A DNA stretch of 9,939 bases from contig CAMHEP010000047.1 of NCBI GenBank assembly GCA_946184195.1, positions 1 to 9,939 of the forward strand. The letters run 5' to 3'. A program made the position numbers and the translations under genes. This document shows, in pieces, positions 1 to 6,213 of this stretch. Below the pieces are notes generated by a model. The model was not told the DNA's origin and did no database searches. It worked only from the letters and a program-made list of their open reading frames with translations. This DNA is from an uncultured Bacteroidales bacterium. GTDB lineage: Bacteria > Bacteroidota > Bacteroidia > Bacteroidales > Paludibacteraceae. Numbering within the stretch: the first letter of the stretch is position 1; the number at the start of each line of letters is the position of its first letter.

Positions 1-2
1 CT

Positions 3-350
3 CTTGTAACACGCTCTATTGGAGGAATGCGGATGTTACTCTTGGCTACTATAACATTAGCCGCCTCTTGGCTCACAGGATGGATGCTGGCGCATTACAC
101 CAATGATACACAACCTTATCTGGACGCTTTCACTACTGTCCCTGCTATCGCCGCACAGATACTTATGGTGATGGCGTACCGTGAACATTGGTTCATTTGG
201 TTTGCTATTGACCTGCTTTACTTGTTGCTATGGGCACGCGCAGAAAACTACTGCATGGTTATGCAGTATGCTTTCTGGATAGTCAATTGTGTATACGGAT
301 TTATTCGTTGGACACAGAGTCTGCACTGCCATTCACGTCTCGGTCACTGA
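3..350 (+). CDS. pnuC: PnuC-family vitamin/nucleoside transporter, C-terminal part (5' end outside window)
   Basis: Inner-membrane carrier of the PnuC family, which takes up nicotinamide riboside, thiamine or a related vitamin by facilitated diffusion, with the substrate trapped by phosphorylation inside the cell. The frame is open to the left edge, so 115 C-terminal residues are visible; family members are usually about 180-250 residues. Four hydrophobic segments can be seen, near residues 11-30, 44-58, 62-78 and 86-102 of the visible part. The stretches TTVPAIAAQILMVMAYREHW, WFAIDLLYLLLW and the closing YGFIRW match the spacing of Trp, Asp and Tyr in the last helices of PnuC proteins. The substrate cannot be told from this part. 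ATG at 27 preceded by GGAGG looks like a start but is probably internal, since the family continues upstream in the same frame. The last 50 bases overlap the end of the convergent S41 protease gene. Confidence 0.8.
   Translation, partial: LVTRSIGGMRMLLLATITLAASWLTGWMLAHYTNDTQPYLDAFTTVPAIAAQILMVMAYREHWFIWFAIDLLYLLLWARAENYCMVMQYAFWIVNCVYGFIRWTQSLHCHSRLGH
249..268 (-). terminator. Possible weak intrinsic terminator of the leftward operon
   Basis: A perfect 8-base inverted repeat, TACTGCAT and ATGCAGTA, separated by a 4-base loop, starts 32 bases past the stop codon of the S41 protease gene. Read on the - strand it is followed directly by GTTTTC, a short T-run. It lies wholly inside the coding sequence of the opposing pnuC-like gene. 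The stem has only three G/C pairs of eight and the T-run is four bases, so it is weak by intrinsic-terminator standards. It could also be chance. It is the only simple hairpin with a T-run that I noticed near the end of the operon. Confidence 0.3.
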
Positions 351-1947
351 CCTCACGTCTCAGTTCCTCCAACGCGCGACTAACGGCTTTGTCGCTACGG
401 AGCATGAACTCGGCACGACCTTTCTGATAGTAATAGCGCTCAATAATCTCAGCCCCCAACATCTGTTTGATAGTCTCCTGATTACGTGCAATAGCGTCAC
501 GATAGGAGGGCTTGAGTTGTACCTCTATGTCACGTAGCGTAGCGAGGGTAAGCGAGTCTATATCCTCGTTCTTCGCCATTTCTATTACCTCGTGAATATA
601 TTTGCTGGTCTCAGTCTCATAGGTGAATTGTTTCTCTTCGAGGAACCGACAGAAATCCTCAATGTCGTCATCAGTCAGTGCAAAGGTGTCGGGAGTGGCA
701 ATAGACGGGTGAAGACGGTGATAGCGCGTAGCGTAGTCGAAGAACATATTCTTGACATAGAGCGAGTAACTGATATCCAGTTTGGCGCTGTCGCTGAGCA
801 CAATATCCGGCAAGATACCTCCGGCAGTGTCTTTCTTGAGTTCCTTACCCCGTTGACGCTCCGCATAGTCAATAGCCTGTATGCATCGCCCGCTGGGCAG
901 ATAGTATTTGCTGGTAGTCACTTTGAGATGACCATCGTATGCAATTGGGCGCAGATTCTGCACCAACCCCTTGCCATAGGTGCGTTCACCGATGAGACGG
1001 GCACGGCCCAGGTCCTGCATACTACCCGACACAATCTCGCTGGCACTGGCACTGTTCTTATTGACCAGTATCATGACCGGCATATCGGGGAAGCGGGCCG
1101 GTGCATGCGTCTTAAAACTATGGCATGATAACGCTGTCTTTCCCTTGGTCGACACAATCTCTGTATCCGCCCCGATGAAGAGGTTGACTATCTGTATCGC
1201 CTCGTCCACGATGCCGCCGCCGTTATCGCGCAGGTCGATGAGCAATGACTCGATGCCACGCTGATAAACGAGCTCGTCGAGAGCCTTGCTGAACTCGCTT
1301 GCCGAACCCGTGGTAAACTCTCTAAGGCTGATATAGCCGACACGGCTATGAGGCAACACATTATAGTAGTCAACAGCGTCCATATGAATCTCCTCGCGCG
1401 CAAACTCTATCACAAAAGGTTTGTTCAACCCCTCGCGCTCTAATTTCAGGCTCACTGTCGTTCCCGGCACCCCTCGCAGCATCTGACTCACGTCTGCTAC
1501 TGCCTTACCCTTGGTCGACACACCATCCACCTCCAGCAGCTTATCGCCTGCCAGCACACCCGCTTTCTGTGCAGGTTTGCCTGCATAAGGATTGGCGATG
1601 TAGGTCTGTTTGAGCTTTTCGCCCTTCTTACCCTCTACCTCGCGTTGCTGTATGATGGAACCGATACCGCCATACTTACCGGTGGTCATCATCTTGAGCT
1701 CCGTGTCTTTGGACTTAGGGTAATAGACCGTATAAGGGTCTATCTTACGAAGCATCTGGTTGATACTCGTCTCCACAAGGTCCTCATAGTTAAGCGTGTC
1801 TACGTAGTTCATGTCCAGTTCACGCATCACGTCGGTGTAGATAGTGAGTGTTTTGTCCACACGCGGAGACGATTGCTGCGCCTGAGCAAGGCACGGCAAC
1901 ATCATTGTGGCGAAAAGAATAATCTTACCTGAGGTGATTCGGAACAT
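301..1947 (-). CDS. S41A C-terminal processing peptidase (CtpA/Prc-like), exported
   Basis: Serine protease of family S41A, which cleaves periplasmic or envelope substrates at or near the C-terminus through a Ser/Lys dyad. The 548-residue product starts with a signal peptide (MFRITSGKIILFATMMLPCL, cleavage likely after AQA near residue 23). A PDZ domain spans about residues 85-173 (KYGGIGS..., then AQKAGVLAGDKLLEVDG). The protease core has SASASEI with the nucleophile at Ser301 and TYGKGLVQ with Lys326; the spacing of 25 equals that between Ser372 and Lys397 in the D1 processing protease. LRDNGGG at 239-245 is the usual core loop. A charged helical C-terminal region runs from about 400 to the end. 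I chose ATG at 1947 because it gives a clean signal peptide; the frame stays open further upstream inside coaD. The start overlaps the end of coaD by 23 bases, suggesting translational coupling. Confidence 0.93.
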   Translation of the reverse strand: MFRITSGKIILFATMMLPCLAQAQQSSPRVDKTLTIYTDVMRELDMNYVDTLNYEDLVETSINQMLRKIDPYTVYYPKSKDTELKMMTTGKYGGIGSIIQQREVEGKKGEKLKQTYIANPYAGKPAQKAGVLAGDKLLEVDGVSTKGKAVADVSQMLRGVPGTTVSLKLEREGLNKPFVIEFAREEIHMDAVDYYNVLPHSRVGYISLREFTTGSASEFSKALDELVYQRGIESLLIDLRDNGGGIVDEAIQIVNLFIGADTEIVSTKGKTALSCHSFKTHAPARFPDMPVMILVNKNSASASEIVSGSMQDLGRARLIGERTYGKGLVQNLRPIAYDGHLKVTTSKYYLPSGRCIQAIDYAERQRGKELKKDTAGGILPDIVLSDSAKLDISYSLYVKNMFFDYATRYHRLHPSIATPDTFALTDDDIEDFCRFLEEKQFTYETETSKYIHEVIEMAKNEDIDSLTLATLRDIEVQLKPSYRDAIARNQETIKQMLGAEIIERYYYQKGRAEFMLRSDKAVSRALEELRREVSDRDVNGSADSVSNE

Positions 1948-2374
1948 AAGCGGAAATGTCTTTATTATATGCATATAGATCGCGCACGAGCGTAGAACTG
2001 ATGTGCGCATATTCGGGACGGGTATAGAGCAGGATAGTCTCCACCTCGCCAATCTGTTTGTTGGCTACAGCCATGTTGCGCTCGTACTCAAAGTCCTCCA
2101 CACATCGTATGCCACGCAAGATAAACTGAGCCCCTTGCTGTCGCGCAAAATCTACCGTGAGGCAATCGTATATCTCCACATGAATACGAGGCTCATCAGC
2201 GAAGATTTTCTCAATAGCGCTCAGTCGTTCGCGGATGGGGAAAGTGTCTTGTTTCTCACTGTTACGGCCAATGCCGATGATAATCTCGTCAAAGAGTTCC
2301 AGTCCGCGTTTGACAATGTCGTAGTGCCCGACGGTAAAGGGGTCGAAGGACCCCGGAAATATTGCTTTTCTCAT
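1925..2374 (-). CDS. coaD: Phosphopantetheine adenylyltransferase
   Basis: Cytoplasmic enzyme for the fourth step of coenzyme A synthesis: 4'-phosphopantetheine + ATP gives dephospho-CoA + pyrophosphate. It has 149 residues, near the usual 150-165. The nucleotidyltransferase signature GSFDPFTVGH is at residues 8-17 (T/HxGH motif, His17), RGIR at 87-90, and ISSTLVR at 125-131, the last two being ATP- and phosphate-binding elements. The start codon overlaps the stop codon of the acyltransferase gene as ATGA, so translation is probably coupled. Its own 3' end overlaps the S41 protease start by 23 bases. The coaD-S41 pairing is, to my knowledge, common in Bacteroidales. Function is secure. Confidence 0.97.
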   Translation of the reverse strand: MRKAIFPGSFDPFTVGHYDIVKRGLELFDEIIIGIGRNSEKQDTFPIRERLSAIEKIFADEPRIHVEIYDCLTVDFARQQGAQFILRGIRCVEDFEYERNMAVANKQIGEVETILLYTRPEYAHISSTLVRDLYAYNKDISAYVPNHLR

Positions 2375-3372
2375 AATGTATTCGTTTTTTCGTAGTTTCG
2401 TATAGGGTTGTTATACATCTCGATAATCCTGTCGCGCAGGAAATGTTCATCCTTGTTAGGAATATCAATCTTGGCTATTTGCGTTGTGATATAGTCCTCA
2501 AACTCCGTGCCACGGTCGTATATCTCGTAGTTGGCATGTATCTGACGGTCTATTTGCTCGGCGAGTGCCACCGCTTGTTCGTTATGTGGCATCCGGCGTA
2601 ACTCCTCTTCGTGCATATCAATCCAGTGGTTGATACTGGGCGTCATGCGGAATACAATACGTCCTTTCCAGCCTAACAGCCCCGTCTTCATAGAGAGTAT
2701 GTCATCTCGTTTACTCTTGCGCCAGTCAGGATTGTCGCGTTTGAGTTGCATCTCCTGTGCCTTGAGATAGTCGCATGGGTCATACTCGTAGTTGACGCAT
2801 ACGGGACATATATTGAGTTGACGTATGGTAGTGAGGAAATCGTCGGTATGCATGGTCAGCATTTTGAGCACTGCGGGTTGGGTGAGGTCGTTGCTATCTT
2901 TGGCACGTCCTTCACGCTGTGCCAACCATATGGACTTGCCTCTGCCACGCAGGTAACTGATATAGGCACTCAGCACCTCGGAGTTATGTAGCAGTTCCTT
3001 GGGTGTCCCGCCGCGAATGACAACGAACACATGATTGAAGCGTGCCAACGGCTCTATCCACCATTTGCCGAAAAGGTTATTACCCATACCTACGTAAGGA
3101 CGTATATGATACCGCTCCCGCAGTTTGAGACTGAGAAACGCGGCATCCAGGACTATATCGCGGTGGTTAGTGAGGAAGACGGCACCATGGCGTATGTCCT
3201 GCTCAATGAGTTCACGTTGCCCCTCCTGATACTCCAACGTCAGCGTCTTGGCTGTACGCTTGCGGAAACGCCTGAGGAAGGGGATAGTAAAGAGCCAATC
3301 CCAGATGGCGAGAAGCCAACTGTTATGGTAGGCTCGTATGTCCTTAAAGTCAGAATGTTTGTATTCAGTCAT
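2371..3372 (-). CDS. PlsB/PlsC-like glycerophospholipid acyltransferase
   Basis: Probable membrane-associated acyltransferase adding a fatty acyl group to glycerol-3-phosphate or 1-acylglycerol-3-phosphate in phospholipid synthesis. It has 333 residues. Motifs in family order are TNHRDIVLD at 68-76 (catalytic His70), VFVVIRGGTPKELL around 115-128 (Arg120, motif II position), QREGRAKD at 152-159 (motif III, matching EGGRSRTG of PlsB or PEGTR of PlsC) and VCVNYEYDP at 191-199 (motif IV). The Asp after the catalytic His is one residue further than in HX4D. The hydrophobic segment around residues 18-33 could anchor the protein to the membrane. The motif III form and the size are nearer to PlsB-type enzymes than to PlsC, but substrate cannot be settled here; an acyltransferase for ornithine or glycine lipids is an alternative. 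It starts 18 bases after the YigZ-like gene and overlaps coaD by ATGA. Confidence 0.82.
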   Translation of the reverse strand: MTEYKHSDFKDIRAYHNSWLLAIWDWLFTIPFLRRFRKRTAKTLTLEYQEGQRELIEQDIRHGAVFLTNHRDIVLDAAFLSLKLRERYHIRPYVGMGNNLFGKWWIEPLARFNHVFVVIRGGTPKELLHNSEVLSAYISYLRGRGKSIWLAQREGRAKDSNDLTQPAVLKMLTMHTDDFLTTIRQLNICPVCVNYEYDPCDYLKAQEMQLKRDNPDWRKSKRDDILSMKTGLLGWKGRIVFRMTPSINHWIDMHEEELRRMPHNEQAVALAEQIDRQIHANYEIYDRGTEFEDYITTQIAKIDIPNKDEHFLRDRIIEMYNNPIRNYEKTNTL

Positions 3373-3390
3373 GATAATCGATATAGTTAC

Positions 3391-3765
3391 TTAGTTGATG
3401 ATTTGTGCTTTGTCCAGTGCATCTTTGGTCGCCTCTCGATAGGCTACCATCAGTCCGCCTGTGCCGAGCAGTGTCCCTCCGAAATAACGTACTACAACGA
3501 CCAATATCTTATCCAGCTGACGGGCATCTATGCTACGCAGTATAGGCAGTCCGGCGGTACCATGAGGCTCTCCGTCATCCTTGGTCCGCCAAAGGTCTGT
3601 CCCCAAACGGTAAGCATAGCATACGTGACGCGCATCATGATACTTCTTCTTATACCATGCGATGCGTGTCTTGGCTTCCTCCTCGTTGGCGATAGGCTCG
3701 GCAAAGGCGAGGAACTTACTGCCACGATCCTTGTAGATACCCTGTGTCGGTTGTGCAATGGTCAT
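3391..3765 (-). CDS. YigZ/IMPACT-family protein, N-terminal domain only
   Basis: Small cytoplasmic protein of the UPF0029 (IMPACT N-terminal) family. The family's biochemical role in bacteria is unsettled; eukaryotic IMPACT acts on translation control through GCN1, and bacterial members are thought to bind nucleic acid. The family signatures are intact: GSKFLAFAEPI at 15-25, ARHVCYAYRLG around 45-55, DDGEPHGTAGLPIL around 63-76, and VVVRYFGGTLLGTGGLMVAY around 90-109. At 124 residues it lacks the second, ferredoxin-like domain (DUF1949) of E. coli YigZ, which is about 200 residues. No remnant is possible, since the next gene starts 18 bases after the stop. The start overlaps the stop of the C1 peptidase gene as ATGA, implying coupled translation. 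Confidence 0.88.
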   Translation of the reverse strand: MTIAQPTQGIYKDRGSKFLAFAEPIANEEEAKTRIAWYKKKYHDARHVCYAYRLGTDLWRTKDDGEPHGTAGLPILRSIDARQLDKILVVVVRYFGGTLLGTGGLMVAYREATKDALDKAQIIN

Positions 3766-5030
3766 TTGATACCTGCTTTCTTGCGTATTTGCTCCGGGAT
3801 AGCGTCTTTATGGACAAGGATGTCGTTTGTCTTGTAGCGCATGAAAGCCTCACTGATATACCATATACCGTGATAATCAGAGCGCTGTGTGCCCCACGAG
3901 TTCTTTACCATGTAGTATTTCTTGCCGTTCTGGTCCTCAGCAATGCCGAATATCTGCATGCCGTGGTCATCCGTTGTCTCCCAACTGTCGAACGCCTGCT
4001 GACGCATCTGTTGGGTAATCTCAAGCTCCGGCAGCGGTTTCTTGGTCAGCTCGTCTTTCTTGGCTTTCTCGTCCAACCCAAGCCAGTGTGCCATATCGCT
4101 ACCCGTGAGGTCGGCACCATTGTCGGCATCCGGCATTACGCCGATACCCTTTCTGGTGAAGCCCACCTCGCTCACATCCGCACCCCATGCCAACGTGTAG
4201 CCGTTGGCTAACGCGGTGTCGATAATGGCCATCATCTCTTCCATCGGCACGTTGTACATCCTGTCCAGGCGCCAGTTGTCAGGAACCTCTAATGCAAAAC
4301 GCGTGTAGAAAGGGTGGTGCGTGTAGCTGGTGATGCTCACATAGTCTTCAGCGTGCAGGTCCAACGACTCTGCATACGATTGCGGCGAATAGAGAGTCCC
4401 CTCATAGGTAAACGTATCAGGACACGCTCCCAGATAGGTGTCATATACAGCCTGCAACCCTTTCTTCCATACGGGGGTGAGTTTCTTGAGTTTTCCTGAC
4501 GTGAGTGCTTTGACATATCCGCCTGCTATGGCATCCAACTCACCATGAACGGGCAGGGTATCCTTGGGTGCCGAACCGTATTGTATACCGGGCATCACCT
4601 GCTGGGGAACAAGACCGTAGTTCTCCAGGCAGTAGATGACATCATAGGCAGACCCTCCGGCGGCAAACTGCACATCGCCGTACATACGGATGCAGTATTC
4701 GGCGCGGTCCATCATCGTGTGGCTCACTACGAACATCTCGCTCAGGTCCACCTCTTTACCGCTTTTACGCAGCACCTCGCTCTCAAGGAATCCTATCGTG
4801 GAGAATGCCCAGCAGGTACCGCTACGGTGCTGGTCCTTGACCGGAGTGATAGCAACGCTGTCAATGGTGGTGAAACGAAAACCGATACTGTCGGCGGGTA
4901 TACTGTCTGTCGCCAAGGTATCACGACTAAGTAGGGTAGTATCGGCAACGTGTGCCACCACACTATCTGTAGATTGTGGGGCTATAGTATCCTGCCCCAG
5001 CATGAGGAAAAATAAAAGTAGTAGTTTCAT
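3762..5030 (-). CDS. Secreted C1-family cysteine peptidase, bleomycin hydrolase/PepC type
   Basis: Papain-fold cysteine peptidase, 422 residues, likely an aminopeptidase acting outside the cytoplasm. The N-terminus MKLLLLFFLMLGQ is a short hydrophobic export signal. Residues about 13-50 form a Thr/Ser/Asp/Ala-rich spacer with loosely repeated DT and DS units. The catalytic set is complete: Gln67 and Cys73 in QHRSGTCWAFS, His356 in DDHGMQIFG, and Asn377 in VKNSWGT. The residue three before Cys73 is not the extra Cys of papains, which fits the bleomycin hydrolase branch, as does the long insertion between Cys and His. E. coli-type PepC and eukaryotic bleomycin hydrolase are cytoplasmic, so export is a real difference, though common for Bacteroidales relatives. 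No lipobox Cys is seen. It starts 30 bases after prfB, with leader ACAACCAAAGATATG, and overlaps the YigZ-like gene by ATGA. Confidence 0.9.
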   Translation of the reverse strand: MKLLLLFFLMLGQDTIAPQSTDSVVAHVADTTLLSRDTLATDSIPADSIGFRFTTIDSVAITPVKDQHRSGTCWAFSTIGFLESEVLRKSGKEVDLSEMFVVSHTMMDRAEYCIRMYGDVQFAAGGSAYDVIYCLENYGLVPQQVMPGIQYGSAPKDTLPVHGELDAIAGGYVKALTSGKLKKLTPVWKKGLQAVYDTYLGACPDTFTYEGTLYSPQSYAESLDLHAEDYVSITSYTHHPFYTRFALEVPDNWRLDRMYNVPMEEMMAIIDTALANGYTLAWGADVSEVGFTRKGIGVMPDADNGADLTGSDMAHWLGLDEKAKKDELTKKPLPELEITQQMRQQAFDSWETTDDHGMQIFGIAEDQNGKKYYMVKNSWGTQRSDYHGIWYISEAFMRYKTNDILVHKDAIPEQIRKKAGIK

Positions 5031-5060
5031 ATCTTTGGTTGTTTTTATAATCGTGAGTGG

Positions 5061-6167
5061 TTAATCGGGGAACTCCATCAGATAAGCCTTGATGAAGGCA
5101 TCTATGTCGCCGTCCATTACGGCATTGACATTACTGGTCTGATAGTTGGTACGGTGGTCCTTGACGCGTCTGTCGTCAAACACGTAGCTGCGTATCTGGC
5201 TGCCCCATTCAATCTTCTTCTTGCCGGCCTCTACCTTTGCGGCTGCTTGACGACGCTTCTCCAGCTCCAACTCATAGAGTTGACTGCGCAGATGACGCAA
5301 GGCGTTCTCGCGGTTCTTAGGCTGGTCACGTGTCTCGGTATTCTCGATGACAATCTCGTCAGGTTGACCGGTGAGTACGTTGATGAACTTATAGTGCAGA
5401 CGTACACCGGACTCTACCTTGTTGACGTTCTGACCGCCGGCACCGCTACTGCGGAATGTATCCCAACTGATACCCGCAGGATTGACCTCTATCTCGATAC
5501 TATCATCAATGAGCGGCACCACAAAGACACTGGCAAAACTGGTCATGCGCTTACCCTGTGCGTTATAGGGACTGACACGCACCAGTCGGTGCACACCGTT
5601 CTCACTTTTGAGGTAGCCGTATGCCATGTCGCCTTCCACATTCATGGTGACAGTCTTGATACCTGCTTCATCTCCTTCCTGCAGGTTGCTGATGGTAACC
5701 TTGTACTCATGCTTCTCGCAGTAACGCATATACATACGCATCAGTTGCTCTGCCCAATCCTGAGCCTCCGTTCCTCCGGCACCGCTCACAATCTTAAGCA
5801 CAGCGGGCATCTGGTCCTCCTCGTGCGAAAGCATATTCTTCATCTCGAGGTCTTCCACCTCACTCAGTGCATGCTCGTAGGCACTATCCACCTCGTCCTC
5901 GGTGACAAGCTCTTCTTTATAGTAATCGAAGGCAAGCGATAACTCCTCAGTGGCAGCACGCACACCCTCATAGCCTTCTATCCAACGCTTGATACCCTTT
6001 ACTTTGCGCATCTGCGCCTCCGCGGCTTTGGCATCGTCCCAGAATCCCGGAGCCTGAGTATGAAGCTCCTCTTCCTCCAGTTGGATACGTTTCTCGTCAA
6101 TCTGCAGGTATTGTTTCAGTTTATCAGCTCTGTCCTGCAGGTCTTTCAGTTGTTCAATAGTAATCAT
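5061..6167 (-). CDS. prfB: Peptide chain release factor 2
   Basis: Class I release factor that ends translation at UGA and UAA and triggers hydrolysis of the peptidyl-tRNA ester. It has 368 residues, the usual length. The catalytic GGQ is at 244-246 in SGAGGQNVNK. The stop-codon recognition tripeptide, SPF in E. coli RF2, reads SPY at 199-201 in VRVSPYNAQGKRMTSF. The N-terminal coiled-coil domain covers about residues 1-110. The frame runs without a break from ATG at 6167, so the programmed +1 frameshift (CTT TGA C) present in E. coli and many other prfB genes is absent: the matching place near residues 20-23 reads TACCTGCAGATT. It begins 46 bases after der with leader ATACAAACGATATG and no Shine-Dalgarno. 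RF2 rather than RF1 is supported by the S-P-aromatic motif in place of PxT. Confidence 0.96.
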   Translation of the reverse strand: MITIEQLKDLQDRADKLKQYLQIDEKRIQLEEEELHTQAPGFWDDAKAAEAQMRKVKGIKRWIEGYEGVRAATEELSLAFDYYKEELVTEDEVDSAYEHALSEVEDLEMKNMLSHEEDQMPAVLKIVSGAGGTEAQDWAEQLMRMYMRYCEKHEYKVTISNLQEGDEAGIKTVTMNVEGDMAYGYLKSENGVHRLVRVSPYNAQGKRMTSFASVFVVPLIDDSIEIEVNPAGISWDTFRSSGAGGQNVNKVESGVRLHYKFINVLTGQPDEIVIENTETRDQPKNRENALRHLRSQLYELELEKRRQAAAKVEAGKKKIEWGSQIRSYVFDDRRVKDHRTNYQTSNVNAVMDGDIDAFIKAYLMEFPD

Positions 6168-6213
6168 ATCGTTTGTATCGTATTTTGTCGTGGGTTTGAC
6201 CGCGCGCTGCCTC

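Noticed and set aside
27..350. A separate small membrane protein starting at ATG 27 after GGAGG
   Set aside because: The frame is open upstream to the window edge and the sequence matches the C-terminal half of PnuC; Bacteroidota rarely rely on Shine-Dalgarno, so GGAGG here is weak evidence for a start.
592..1128. Open frame of 178 residues on + opposite the S41 protease
   Set aside because: It is antisense to the PDZ/protease core of a well-supported gene and shows no recognisable domain.
301..2052. A longer 583-residue form of the S41 protease starting at 2052
   Set aside because: The extra 35 residues lie deep inside coaD in another frame and would bury the clear signal peptide that begins at 1947.
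3031..3837. Open frame of 268 residues on +
   Set aside because: It spans parts of three well-supported - strand genes (acyltransferase, YigZ-like, C1 peptidase) and has no domain features; it is a mirror of their codon pattern.
5154..5942. Open frame of 262 residues on + opposite prfB
   Set aside because: It is antisense to the conserved RF2 core; its hydrophobic look comes from the complement of charged RF2 codons.
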